DNA of 64,000 bases, taken from contig JALMQS010000895.1 in assembly GCA_024734495.1 (NCBI GenBank), positions 62,001-126,000 on the forward strand, read 5' to 3'. Below the pieces are notes generated by a model. The model was given only the letters and a program-made list of their open reading frames with translations, had not been told where the DNA came from and searched no databases. Shown here in pieces: positions 34,799-47,149 of the stretch. The translations under genes and the position numbers were made by a program. Origin of the DNA: Forficula auricularia. Lineage: Eukaryota; Arthropoda; Insecta; Dermaptera; Forficulidae. Each line of letters begins with the position of its first letter. The first letter of the stretch is position 1.

Positions 34799-35709
34799 GG
34801 GTGTTTTTTTTAGAGGTATAGAACTTCGAATTGAAATAAAACACAAGAAAATCGTTTTAATGTCCATCAATTTGGCTTTATTGGAAGCGATAATTTTATG
34901 CCATTAATGTTTAAATATGATTTCGGGCATGTGCCGCCGCGGCATTCGGCTCGAATAAATCCAATTCTACAGGTCCAATTTTCAACCACTTTTTCGAGCA
35001 TATGGGGCCGTATGTTGGCAATAACGCCACGAATGTTGGCTTCCAAGTCCCCTAACGTTTCTGGTTTGTTGGCGTAGACGAGCTGACTTCACATATCCCC
35101 AAAGAAAATAATCCAATGGTGTCAAATCACACGATCTTGGTGGCCAATTGACAGGTCCATTCCGCGAAATTATGCGCTCATCGAATGTGACGTGCGCTGT
35201 GTGGCATGTAGCGCCGTCTTGTTGCAACCACAACTCATCCACATTCATGCCATCCAATTCGGGAACAAAATAGTCGGTTATCATGGCTCTATACCGGTCT
35301 CCATTAACGGTAACTGACTCTCCAGCATTATTTCGGAAGAAGTATGGCCCAATGACTCCACCAGCCCATAGAGCACACCAAACAGTCAGTTTTTGTGGAT
35401 GTAATGGCGTCTCAAGGGTCTCATGTGGATTCTCTTCACTCCAAATGCGGCAATTTTGCTTGTTGACGTAGCCAACATTCGTGGCGTTATTGCCAACATA
35501 CGGCCCCATATGCTCGAAAAAGTGGTTGAAAATTGGACCTGTAGAATTGGATTTATTCGAGCCAGCCGCGGCGACCACATGCCCGAAATCATATTTAAAC
35601 ATTAATGGCATAAAATTATCCTTCCAATAAAGCCAAATTGATGGACATTAAAACGATTTTCTTGTGTTTTATTTCAATTCGAAGTTCTATACCTCTAAAA
35701 AAAACACCC
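34799..35709 (-). mobile_element. Rearranged Tc1/mariner element with ~240-bp inverted arms
   Basis: The termini GGGTGTTTTTTTTAGAGG and its complement CCTCTAAAAAAAACACCC extend into arms of about 240 bp (34799-35040, 35471-35709). These reach into coding sequence. TGTAT borders the left end and its complement follows one base after the right end, consistent with a TA target. Confidence 0.85.
35084..35473 (-). pseudogene. Tc1/mariner-superfamily transposase fragment
   Basis: The minus strand encodes GYVNKQNCRIWSEENPHETL, PQKLTVWCALWAGGVIGPYF, VDELWLQQDGATCHTAHVTF and WPPRSCDLTPLDYFLWGYVK. The second catalytic Asp (QQDG) and the third (SCDLTP) are kept, separated by only 29 residues, which looks like an internal deletion. 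The first catalytic Asp and the DNA-binding domain are gone. Where they should be, the frame runs into the inverted arm (35474-35611), giving an artefactual N terminus. It cannot be active. Confidence 0.85.
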
Positions 35710-36319
35710 GATACATGTTCCCCTATCCCTCAAGGCCCTGGCCGTAGGTAGAATTAGTCTCATTTGTATATGAATTAAAAATAATCAAAGACGTAAGCGA
35801 TTCGGGGTAATTGGGCCCTGACTAGGCTGGCCCAATTGCATCAAGACCTCTATTTTTTTATTCTATTGAATTTTTTAAGGTAGATAAGTTTAAACGCCAA
35901 GTATAATTTTTAAAATCGATTTTTATTATAGAAAATACAAAAAAAGTATCATAAATCAAACAACTAAACAAAATAATTTCATTTTACCCATTGAAATAAA
36001 GTTAAATAAGTTCCTTATGCTTAAGAAAGCCTTAATTAAGTACTTACTCAAGTCTCAATATTTTCAAGGAACTGGGTAAGGCAACTAGGTAAGAAGTAAG
36101 CACATAACTAGGCAAATAAGTAAATAAGTAATTAACTTAACTAAGTACTTAAGTATAAAATAAACTTAAAGAAATTTCTCTAATTTAGGAACACTGAAAA
36201 TTTCCCACCAATATGAAAAAGTGAATTGCGCTAAAAAAATGCGATAAAATTAAAAAGCTCTGGGGTTACAGGACCCCTGGCCCAGTCGCCCCCGGTCCCA
36301 GTTACCCCACCTGACCTTA

Positions 36320-38503
36320 TCTATTTATTTTCCCCTAAATCAAAAATTGTATTAATATTTAAATTGAATGATTATTTTGTTAAAGATTGAAAAAATTTAT
36401 ATAAACAAAAATATATTTTATATTAGGTTTAGATGCCGCGGTCTCTAACCTAGGGATAATTACCCCCTTGGGCGTATAATAGTGCTTTTTGAAGTGGCCA
36501 CTACCCGGGTAATCAGTCTAATTAAGGAGATTCTTTCGCGACAATCCAGACAAAAAGTTTTAGCCTCGTAACCACTCTATAAATATAAAAGGTGTTAAAA
36601 TTTCAGGTTATGTTTTTTACCGTGACTGTACTTTTTACGCTACTATATTCTATTTATGAATGGATCGTTTCCAAGCCATTGATCTTATATCTCCTCCACT
36701 AAAAATAATCGCCCAAATATGTTTTTTTTATTTTTAATCAAAACTACGTGGTAAATAATTTCGATTTTTTTTTAAGTTACTCCGAATATATTATTCTAAC
36801 AAATATTAGTTTTTCATCAAGATGGTGAAAGTCCTTCAATAGAAAAAAATAAAATAATAATCATTTTCCCACCCTTTCCCAATCTACCCTATGTAAAAAA
36901 ATGTCATTTTTAATTGCAATTATTTCATGTTTGGTGTAGTAAATCGTCTTCAAATTTTAACAGTGTGTTTATTATGCTTTTAATGTCTTATATTCCAAGT
37001 TTCGAAGACTTTTTGAATTTTTGCATTTGTGAAAGAACTACCATAATATCTATAGTAACGCAGAAAAATTTTATATTTTTCAAAGTATATTTGTTTTTAT
37101 TGTCAGCTAAATTTCACATTTAAATACTATAATTACACAATCAAAGTTCTACAAATTAAAAATTAAAGAATATTGAAAGTTTTTAGTAGAAAATCAAATG
37201 GTAGACAATCAATAATCCTAAGAACTTTTTACTTTTGTTTTTTTTTCATATATTTTTTACGAGTGGTAAAGAGACATTGTCATAGGGATGACAAAACTGA
37301 AAAGGTTAGGAAGCACTGTTATAGAGGGTTGTGAGTTATCCCTTGCAAATATCTCTTAAAGTCTCGGGGTTTCGAAAAAAAATCAAATTTTCAAAATCTC
37401 AAAATCCTCTAGTAAGTAGCTAACTAAAATTGTTCCAGGAAGTAAAAGAAAGGTATTTTGAAGGGTTTGAGAATTTATGGTGTTCTGAAATGTTAAGAAA
37501 AGGCTGAAAGTGTTGTTGTTGTTGTTGTTGTTTTGAAAAATCAAAATTTTAAAATACATGTCAGAAAAGCTTTATAAAATTTTTCAATAGAATTTGTTTC
37601 TTATTTTTACGATGATTTATGAAACCTACTCTAAAATTTTACGAGTGCCCCGAAAGTGTTGTTGTTGTTGTTTTTTAAATCAAGATTTCGAAATCTCAAC
37701 TTAGAATCCACTCAGAGTGTTTGTGAATTTATATTAATCCAAAAATTTCATAGATAATTCGAAAAAGATGGGAGGGTAGATTGAAAATTTTTTTAAATTT
37801 TTAAAATCAAAATTCAGGAGAACTAATAAAAGGTGATGTTTCAGCCTAAACCGCTTGACTTAGAAAGATAAAATTTGGAGTGTATATTCTTTCAACGATT
37901 TATGGGTGTGCTAAGAAGGGATATTTTGAAATTCGAATCCTAATGGGGGGAAAAGACCCCAAAATATGTTTTCAGAGTTTTTCAAGATCTCTTAAACCAG
38001 AAAATATATCGATATGGGTTTAATTTGAAAAGATGAAGCATTGAAATAGAAAAAAAACATATTTGAGTATTTTGCTCTATTTGTCCCCGAAAGGGAGAAT
38101 AGTCATTTTAGGGTATATTTTTGAAATTTTTAAGGTGGTCTATCTCCTCGAGTTTTTAAGTTTTAACATTCAAATTTGGTACACAGGTTTATTAATACTA
38201 AATCTCGGGATGTTTTTTTTTATATTTTTTGAAATTTGATCTCTGAACTGAAAAATGGGGGATTTTTGATTTCGTGGTCTAAAACACAAAGGGCTTCGTA
38301 TCTTTCTTGTCCTTGGACCAAACTCAACCAAATTTTGTTGTTTATTTGCATCTTGCAGTTGATAACCTTATTGATTTCTCTCTTTATATAAATTAATAAA
38401 TACTGATGAATTAACATTGAAATAATTTTCTCGTTTATTTAATTATTTATTTATATTTTTTGTTGATTTCATAGAAAAATAAATTGCATTTGTATTTTTG
38501 CAG
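36320..38503. other. Intron, no gene seen
   Basis: AT-rich. GTT microsatellites near 37512-37532 and 37660-37673. The stretch 37320-38350 reads as diffuse repeat sequence with G-rich patches. No splice-bounded frame recognised. Confidence 0.55.
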
Positions 38504-38566
38504 CTTCTGGTGACGGGTCTGATGGTGATGTGTCTCGCCGGCAGACGGAACCGCTACAGCTATCTG
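38504..38566 (+). CDS. Exon with end of TM2 and the TM2-TM3 loop
   Basis: Acceptor TGTATTTTTGCAG|CTTCTG and donor TATCTG|GTGAGT, 63 bp, phase 0 at both ends. Residues 171-191 are LLVTGLMVMCLAGRRNRYSY plus L. The first 12 complete TM2 begun in the previous exon, and GRRNR is a basic cytosolic turn before TM3. A 21-codon exon would be missed by simple frame searches, but both splice sites are strong and the frame fits both neighbours. Confidence 0.8.
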
Positions 38567-38905
38567 GTGAGTAACTTCTTCCACGTGGATCAGACCGGTT
38601 TATTAATAAAAAGAAAGACAAACAGACATACCGATTACCAAATAGAGGGATTAGAACGACTAATAGAAAGGAATTTTCACAAAAAAAATCACAACATCTC
38701 TGACATTGACATTGACACTCAAGAATTGAGAGAAAATCTTCATTAGTTAACTCCAAAACAGATAAAGAAACTTAACTGTAAGATTATTGGATTAGTGAGG
38801 GCGTATGAATTTTGAAATAGAAACAAACAATTAGATTTAATAACATATCGAGTTGCAAGACAAATAATACCCTGGAAAAACTTGGGGGAGGCCTACGCAC
38901 TTATA

Positions 38906-39895
38906 GTCTCGGCAAATTAGGTGAAAAAATGGCATAAACAGGAAATAATTCCCCGTAAAGATTGTATTGCTGGAATTCCTTTATTGGTACTCCAATATTA
39001 CTACCCTAAGTTTTCCCCCAAATCTGTTTTGTGGAAATTTTTCTACGCGCCTCAAAATGAGAAAATGTCAGAGTTTTTTCAGTTTTTCTTGAATAACTCT
39101 AAAACAGCTTATCAAATCAAAAAGATATCTATTGGATAAATTAAAGCTCTTTAAATTATGCGTAAAATCATAAAAATTTCATCTATTTAGGTTCAGTAGA
39201 ACCGGTACTAGCGTCTGTCAAAAAACAGCCCCGGGATCACTTTTGAATATCCCTAAAACTCGTACTTTTTTCGATTTTTCCCCATTTTGACCATGAAGGA
39301 GCACGTTTTCGACAAAGACGACTCTATACATTTTTAAACTAGATTAAATTTGCTATAATTTAAATAAAGTTTCATTCTAATTGGCTAATGGTAACATGAG
39401 GTTGAAGTTTTGACAAAATGCAATTTTTTTCAAAAAATCACAGTTTTTCCTTCATAAAATGAAAATCACTCGTCCTAGAAGCTTGATTCCTATCTCATTC
39501 TCTAGTAAATTATTGTTGAACGTACTTGGACCACTTTTTTGATAAAACTCTTAGATTTATAGATATCCAGCAATTTCCATGACGCTTTTGAGGATTCGTA
39601 TCATATCCTGTCTGGAATATGTAGGATATCTATAAATCTAAGAGTTTTATCAAACAAGTGGACCAAGTAAACGTTCAAATAAATAAAATTTACTAGACAA
39701 TGAGATAAGAATCAAGATTTTAGGATGAGTTGTTTTCATTTTATGAAGGAAAAACTGCGATTGTTTGAAACAATGGATCATTTCCTGTCATGGAAAATGC
39801 TGGATATCTATAAATTTATGAATTTTAACAAAAAACGTTTATTTGGGCCACTTTTTTGATAAAACTCTTAGATTTATAGATATCCAGCATTCAGC
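38906..39895. mobile_element. Fold-back FB1 copy, right end lost
   Basis: Starts GTCTCGGCAAATTAGGTG after TA (38904-38905). The left arm is complete, including AGAACCGGTACTAGC and CATGAAGGAGCACGTTTTCG, with its centre near 39590. The right arm is truncated and rearranged (39770-39895). Confidence 0.82.
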
Positions 39896-40782
39896 ATCCA
39901 GCTCCACCTTTTGTAAAACTTCACCGATCACCCCGCAACCTCCCCTGTACATTTTCTTATGAAGAGGGACGCATAATTGTCAATAACCCATGGGCGCCCC
40001 AAATAGCGGACGGTCTTGCCAAAAACCCCCTAATCCGTAATTTTCTATTAGTTTAAGATAAGATAATTTCCAATCACTTAGAAATAATTGAAAAATGCAA
40101 TAAAGAGAAGTTTCCCCTGCAATGTTTAAAAGCATAAAATTAATTGAAAATGGATATGGAAATGACCCTATATGTGATTCATTCATGTGGTGGGTTACCA
40201 ATAAATAGCCCAAAAGTTTCCTTTTCAAACAAACTTTGCTCGTTATCTAAAATCTATAAATGTGTTAAACCGCTTTTAATTTTAACATGAAATAGTCAAA
40301 AAGTATTTGAAATATCGAAATTTGGTTTTTATAAGTGTTAGGGGATAAATGTCTCACTTTGCGGTGAGAATTCTCCCAATGGACCTGATAATTTTTTTTA
40401 AAAGAGGGCAAAAAAGAGCGGCTGCCCCCAGGGGGTGGTTCTTTGGTTGTTCGGTAATCGTAACCGAGAGGGGGAGAATCGTGCTTTGGGGTCTGGGGCG
40501 GGCCACCTGAAAAGGAATTTCCTTCAGGTCAGCCTCTTTTGCCCTCCTGTTGTTGTTGTTGTTGCCCTCTTTATCCCACACCCATGTAACAACGACAGGC
40601 TACCATAAAAAGCAACTCTCGTACAATTCATGGGAGTAGGAGCATGCACGGTGGCTCTACAGGTAGGTAAAAGGGCTCGAGGATGCCGTCAATAGATCAA
40701 GGAAATTGCCAACAGTAGCGCCCATTCATTTCAACATTGACACCAAAATTTATCAATCTACTACAAAAGATTTAAATTTTAA
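39896..40782. other. Intron, no gene seen
   Basis: Balanced to AT-rich; GTT repeats at 40548-40563. Short frames here show no domain or splice context. Confidence 0.55.
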
Positions 40783-41692
40783 GGTAGTTGTTTCACCATT
40801 ATGGATTTTCTTAGGATTTTTCTGAAATTTAGACTCAGATTATTATTAAAATACTTCGGCATCGATTGGTGGCAAAACAAAATTTATGAACAAAACAATT
40901 CCGGAGATATTAAATTCCAAAGATAGAGTTTTTCAGACTCTTATACATTGCACTATACGGGATATCTGAAAGTTTACATACATATTTAATTATGATTAAG
41001 AAACTCTTCTTACCAGTATAATAAAAAACTAAACCTACATTAAACAATAACTAATACATTTTTTGAGAAAATTTTAATTCATAGTTACAACACAGTTTCT
41101 GAGATAATAATGAATAAATAATGAAAAATGTATAATGGAAAATTTACACTAAAAACAAACTGGCAACAACGCATTTATTTAACATAAAAAGTGGGTTAAC
41201 TTTAGTACTTTTTTGACGTTTTTACGCTTCAGCCATTGTCACAAAAGCTTATTAAGAACTAATTAGTAGAGATTGTGGTGTTGGTGCAAGGTGAAACATC
41301 TTTAATAAAGATAAGAGTAAATAAATATTATATTTAATATTGATTTACTATGAGTTAAGGATACTAGGTCACTTATTTCACATTAATTTTAATGTGAAAT
41401 GAGTGACCTAGTATCCTTAACTCATAGTAAATCAATATTAAATATAATATTTATTTACTCTTATCTTTATCATTAAGAACTTTTTGTTTTATAAATCTCC
41501 CTTTATAATGTACTTTATCGGACATTTTTATGATAAAATATTTACAAGCTCGGACAGTGTTGCCAGATTTGTCAAACGAGCACAGGATTGGCTAGTAGTG
41601 GTACATAAACAGCAAAAAGTTTTGGGCTTATGAATTATGTTCTATATACTCTAGCATTAACTTTTTGCTAGTATTGTCGCGATACAACTACC
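40783..41692. mobile_element. TTAA-flanked (piggyBac-type target) MITE, copy 1
   Basis: The ends GGTAGTTGTTTC and GATACAACTACC are inverted, with TTAA at 40779-40782 and 41693-41696. The same element, inverted and 221 bp shorter, lies at 55574-56262. The difference equals the insertion 41261-41471 plus its 10-bp duplication. No transposase. Confidence 0.9.
41261..41471. mobile_element. 211-bp insertion with near-perfect palindrome, 10-bp target duplication
   Basis: ATTAAGAACT is repeated at 41251-41260 and 41472-41481. The other copy of the host element has this site only once. Within it, arms 41307-41385 and 41390-41468 are inverted with a single mismatch. Confidence 0.9.
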
Positions 41693-41696
41693 TTAA

Positions 41697-42614
41697 TATT
41701 TATTTTTTATTTTATTTTTACTTAATCCTTTTGTCTGTATATAAAACAAGTTTTTATTAATCTATTAATTATTTACTTAATAAATTAAAGACTGGATTAT
41801 ATACATGCAGCGATAATGAGCCAAATATGCAGTATAATGAACATTAAACAAATTAATAATAATTTGAAACTGAAGATTGTATTGAAGTAAATCCAGGAAT
41901 AAAAATAAAAAGATGATTCATAAAGAATAATAAATAAGGGTGTCCTCTGCTTGATGTGAATAAACATGTCAGTGTTTCTTTCAGGCATCTATTCAGGGTC
42001 GGGGGGCAATGCCCCCCTGAGAAAAATAAAGCAAAATTAAAGCTAAATTAATAGATATTAATATCAAGCAGCCCCACCACCCCCTGACCCTACGAATTTT
42101 TAAAATGGCCCCCGTATCAAATTGTGTGAAAGAAACCCTGCCCCTGAATAGGTATACTATATATACAAGGTCTCTCAAAACAACAAAACAAAATCGGTTT
42201 ATGACAGCCTAGAAGCTAAAAAAAAATTTTAAATAAAAGTTTCATAATTTTTGAGTTATAGAAATTTTTTCGAAAATGATGAAAATCGCTACACTGCACT
42301 AAATAATGAGATGCTGTGTCTACAAATTTTCATCTTTTATGATTCTAATTTTTGTCACGCAATCCTGATTAATCCTACTATTGATAACAATTCATAATTA
42401 AACCAAGTGTACTATACTTTTGGAGAAAAAAAATATTTTTTCGTATTCATGAGTTAAAAAATTTTGTTCACCTAACTACTTTAAATCTACATAATGTAAA
42501 AAAACTCAATATCATAGTATGGCAAGTTATTAAAAAAAAAAAAAAAAAAAATGGCCCATTCACTCAACCCTATTGGCTCAACACTATAGTAGCACAAAGT
42601 TCAAATATAAGTAA
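41697..42614. other. Intron; small inverted-repeat element at 41990-42155
   Basis: CTATTCAGGGTCGGGGGGC at the left and GCCCCTGAATAG at the right form inverted ends of a ~165-bp MITE-like piece. A homopolymer A run is at 42532-42550. No gene. Confidence 0.5.
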
Positions 42615-43848
42615 TCTATATAATAAAAATGAATTTCTGTTTCTTTGTAAGCGCAGAAAATGCCTGGACCGATTTGGCTAATTTTTTTTTAAATGTTCGT
42701 AATAGTCGAATTCAGGTTAATACGTAAAAAAAATTGGAAAAGTTGCCCGGAAAATTGGAAAATTCAGGAAAAACTAAAAAAATTCAGGTTAGCCAACATA
42801 GCTTGCCAAACAATAAAAGAACTAAACTAGCAAACTAAACATGTGTTGGCGGCCCTGTTTGTCAAGATTTTTGAGTGTCATTCATTCTCAATAGTTCTAA
42901 CCACATTATCGTTGAAGAAGAATTTAATACTGCAACAAAGATTTAAAAAACTATCTATTTTTAATATGGTAGAAAAGCATAAAAAAGTTTCTGCCAAGCT
43001 TTTGATTATATAGGTATATAGATGAAAAATATTTAATTTAATATAAAGTATGTTATTTAAAAATCATTTTTCTTAAAAATACCCTTTGGGAATCTCACCT
43101 CATTCTTTTTCTATTGTATTTAAGACCCTTAGCCAATTCAAAAACTAAGCCTTTTGGCTTTTGTATTCGAGCTCATTCATTCATTTCAATATTATTTATT
43201 TATTTCAAAGTTAATTACAAAGGATTATTGAAACTATACTAACTAAACTAACTGAAAGGAATTAATTAGCATTTGGAATTTCTTTAAAAATATATTTTAA
43301 TGATTAAAACCAAAATTCAATTAGCCTGTAGAATTCTTTTAAAGGAAACAAAATTATTTGAAAACCCATTGTTATATTGTTTTGAAATCTAGGAAATTTC
43401 AGCCTATTGAAATTATTAAAAACCTATTTTGAGCCTAATTAAACCTAAATTTTCTATAATCTAATAATAAACTTTAAAAGTTTATTATTTTTAATTTTTT
43501 AATTCGATAATTCTCCCCAAATGACGAGTTTTACCTTATTTATTGAATTTTTACAAGACAAAAACTTTATTTTAATTTAAGTTGAAAGGTTCTTTTTGCC
43601 GAATAATTAAGTAGCAGAAGGGGACAATAAAATATTGTCTTCTGCTGGAAAATAAATTTTTTAAATTCATTCATAAAGAGATATACCTTGTCCTCTTCAT
43701 CAATTTATTACAATTAATTCACAAGAGTTGATATATGAAAGTGTTCTTTACACGTGTATAAAACATCAATAAAACAGCAATTTGGGGGTCCAGGGGGCGA
43801 AGGCCCCCGTAGCACAAAAGGCCCGCCGGAGGCGGGCCTGGAATCTAG
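42615..43848 (+). mobile_element. Non-autonomous Helitron
   Basis: The 5' end TCTATATAATAAAAATGAAT lies after an A. The 3' end is the hairpin GGCCCGCC-GGA-GGCGGGCC (43820-43838) followed after six bases by CTAG, with T next. TC start, hairpin, CTAG end and insertion between A and T are the Helitron hallmarks. There is no Rep/helicase frame. The 3' region GGGGGTCCAGGGGGCGAAGG is typical of such ends. Confidence 0.85.
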
Positions 43849-44624
43849 TTATTAATATAAATAGAAGAAATAAATTGATATATATTATTAACTTTTACTT
43901 TATCCATGCAAAGCATGGGTAAAGTATTGTAATCGCTCTCGGGGCAAGCGTGGTTTCAAAGGGTCCTCAGGTAAAGACTACGGAACCCATGGACTCAATT
44001 AAAGTCACAAATTGTAGTATTCAATTAGGTTGAATATTAGCACGTGGCGGTTTTGCCAAAAATTACATGGGGTCTCGTCGAGAGGCCAAAAAGTGCGATT
44101 TTTTCATTTAGTGCGTGCGTATGGATGGATGTATGTATGGATGGATGTATGTATGGATGGATGTTATCGTTTTTTTTTGGCCCACGATTTTTTCCACACC
44201 GTTGCACCGATTGAAATGAAATTGAAAACCTACCATTAGTTTAACAAAATGAAGCGCTGATTAGTTTTTGGTACATATCGGCCCACAAACATTAGTACTT
44301 TATTTCAGTACTTTTTTAGTTTTTTCTAAATATCTTGAAAATGACTTAACCAATTTTGATGAAATTTAATATCCTAATTAAGTACCTTGGGGACCACAAA
44401 AAAGGTTAAATAAAGTTTTTAGTAAAATTATATTTTAAAGTACTTTACTCTAGAGTAAGATGGTACTTTTTAAAATTTTTAAAATTCTTTAAAAATTTAT
44501 TCATTTGAAAGTTTTAATATAGCTCATTTAGCCTTGCTTAAGTAAGAATGGATAGGCTTCTCTCTGTGAAATGCTAAAAATTTGGGAGGAATTTTTATGA
44601 GTAACCATAGCAACTGCGTTGTTT
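43849..44624. repeat. Repeat with terminal-type hairpin and ATGG/ATGT microsatellite
   Basis: 43896-43926 contains CTTTATCCATGC-AAA-GCATGGGTAAAG, a near-perfect hairpin similar to the start of family B. ATGGATGTATGG-type repeats fill 44118-44165 and keep short frames open by chance. Confidence 0.6.
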
Positions 44625-46373
44625 TCTTATCCGTTACCTTTGCTGAAGACAGAGAAATCGATTTTAAACCAAAAATAGCGATTGATTCTCATCTAGTACT
44701 TGAGGAATAATCATTCTATATTGGATTTTTGACGTTTCGGTTTTTATTAGTAACAATTGCTGAAGACATGGAGGAATCGACTTAAAATAAAAAATAGCGA
44801 TTGATTCTCATCTAATACTTGAGAAATATCCATTCTATATTGGATTTTTGACGTTTCGGTTTTTATTAGTAACCATTGCTGAAGACATAGAGAAATCGAC
44901 TTTAAACCAAAAATAGCGATTGATTCTGATCTAGTACTTGAGGAATAATCATTCTCTATTGGATTTTTGACGTTTCGGTTTTTATTAGTAACCATTGCTG
45001 AAGACATGGAGGAATCGACTTAAAATAAAAAATAGCGATTGATTCTGATCTAGTACTTGAGGAATAATCATTCTCTATTGGATTTTTGACGTTTCGGTTT
45101 TTATTAGTAACCATTGCTGAAGACATGGAGGAATCGACTTAAAATAAAAAATAGCGATTGATTCTCATCTAATACTTGAGAAATAATCCATTCTATATTG
45201 GATTTTTGACGTTTCGGTTTTTATTAGTAACCATTGCTGAAGACATAGAGAAATCGACTTTAAACCAAAAATAGCGATTGATTCTGATCTAGTACTTGAG
45301 GAATAATCATTCTCTATTGGATTTTTGACGTTTCGGTTTTTATTAGTAACCATTGCTGAAGACATGGAGGAATCGACTTAAAATAAAAATAGCGATTGAT
45401 TCTCATCTAGTACTTGAGGAATAATCATTCTATATTGGATTTTTGACGTTTCGGTTTTTATTAGTAACCATTGCTGAAGACATGGAGGAATCGACTTAAA
45501 ATAAAAAATAGCGATTGATTCTCATCTAGTACTTGAGGAATAATCATTCTATATTGGATTTTTGACGTTTCGGTTTTTATTAGTAACCATTGCTGAAGAC
45601 ATAGAGAAATCGACTTTAAACCAAAAATAGCGATTGATTCTGATCTAGTACTTGAGGAATAATCATTCTCTATTGGATTTTTGACGTTTCGGTTTTTATT
45701 AGTAACCATTGCTGAAGACATGGAGGAATCGACTTAAAATAAAAAATAGCGATTGATTCTGATCTAGTACTTGAGGAATAATCATTCTCTATTGGATTTT
45801 TGACGTTTCGGTTTTTATTAGTAACCATTGCTGAAGACATGGAGGAATCGACTTAAAATAAAAAATAGCGATTGATTCTCATCTAATACTTGAGAAATAT
45901 CCATTCTATATTGGATTTTTGACGTTTCGGTTTTTATTAGTAACCATTCCTGAAGACATAGAGAAATCAACTTTAAACCAAAAATAGCGATTGATTCTCA
46001 TCTAGTACTTGAGGAATAATCATTCTATATTGGATTTTTGACGTTTCGGTTTTTATTGGTAACCATTGCTGAAGACATAGAGGAATCGACTTAAAAATCA
46101 AAAATAGCCATTGATTCTCATCTAATACTTGAGGAATAACAATTCTACATTAGGTTTTTGAAGTTTCGATTATTATTGGTAACCATTGCTGAAGACATGG
46201 AGGAAACGACTTAAAATCAAAAATAACGATCGATTCTTATCTAATACTAGAGGAATAACCTTATTGAATTCCATTTTTGATGTTTTGACTATTAATGGAA
46301 ACCTCTACTGAAAATGTAGAAGAATCGACTTAAAATCAAAAAGACTAAATTCTTTTATGGCAAACAACTCAAG
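44625..46373. repeat. 119-bp satellite with trimeric higher-order structure
   Basis: GCTGAAGAC recurs every ~119 bp from 44641 to about 46306. Two monomer types alternate: type A (CATGGAGGAATCGACTTAAA) and type B (CATAGAGAAATCGACTTTAAA). B monomers are at 44878, 45236, 45592 and 45949, spaced 356-358 bp, so the unit is B-A-A. Each unit opens the same short frame, which is a by-product. Confidence 0.93.
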
Positions 46374-46745
46374 CTTGAGTTGTTTGCCATAAAAAGAATT
46401 TAGTCTTTTTGATTTTAAGTCGATTCTTCTACATTTTCAGTAGAGGTTTCATTAATAGTCAAAACATCAAAAATGGAATTCAATAAGGTTATTCCTCTAG
46501 TATTAGATAAGAATCGATCGTTATTTTTGATTTTAAGTCGTTTCCTCCATGTCTTCAGCAATGGTTACCAATAATAATCGAAACGTCAAAAACCTAATGT
46601 AGAATTGTTATTCCTCAAGTATTAGATGAGAATCGATGGCTATTTTTGATTTTAAGTCGATTCCTCTATGTCTTCAGCAATGGTTACCAATAAAACCGAA
46701 ACGTCAAAAATCCAATGTAGAATGGTTATTCCTCGACTCTTAAAT
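46000..46745. repeat. Mirror palindrome closing the satellite
   Basis: AACAACTCAAGCTTGAGTTG is a perfect symmetry centre at 46373/46374. The sequence to about 46745 is the inverted copy of 46000-46373, including three inverted monomers. The tandem array extends only on the left arm. Confidence 0.93.
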
Positions 46746-47149
46746 GAGAATTATTTTTGAATTAATTTCAATATGAACTACAAATTGCAAGTGATATCTG
46801 ATTAATAATAAAGGAACAAACATATTAATATTTCAAATGAATTTGATAAAGTTTAGCAACGATCCGTTGCAGCTTATTTATAATCATTTCCGTTAAAGTA
46901 CAATGACTGAATCTGCTTCACCTTGCTGCACTAGCTTGGAAAACATTTGAATATTCATTTTGAATTAATTATAAACGAGAATATATGAATACACACCGGT
47001 TAAGTAGCATCAGGTTCCCTTCTAATTAAATCATCTTTTATTATCTATAATATTTTTAATGTGTGAAGGCGCTTATAAGAGAGTCCCCGAAAATAAAATA
47101 TATTTAGCCATAAAATAAAAGTTCCAATTAACATTAGTAGCAGAGTAGG
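46746..47149. other. Intron, no gene seen
   Basis: AT-rich; nothing recognised. Confidence 0.6.

Larger units (their letters stand above)
34505..36317. mobile_element. TA-flanked TIR element hosting a Tc1/mariner insertion
   Basis: AAGGTCAGGTGGGGTAACTG at the left and CAGTTACCCCACCTGACCTT at the right are perfect inverted ends, bordered by TA (34503-34504, 36318-36319). The motif GGGGTAA.TGGGCC recurs inside near 34733 and 35817. Non-coding apart from the inserted element at 34799-35709. Confidence 0.88.

Noticed and set aside
44747..45721. Repeated identical ~86-residue frames on the minus strand
   Set aside because: They recur once per 357-bp satellite unit and are open only because the unit lacks a stop in that frame.
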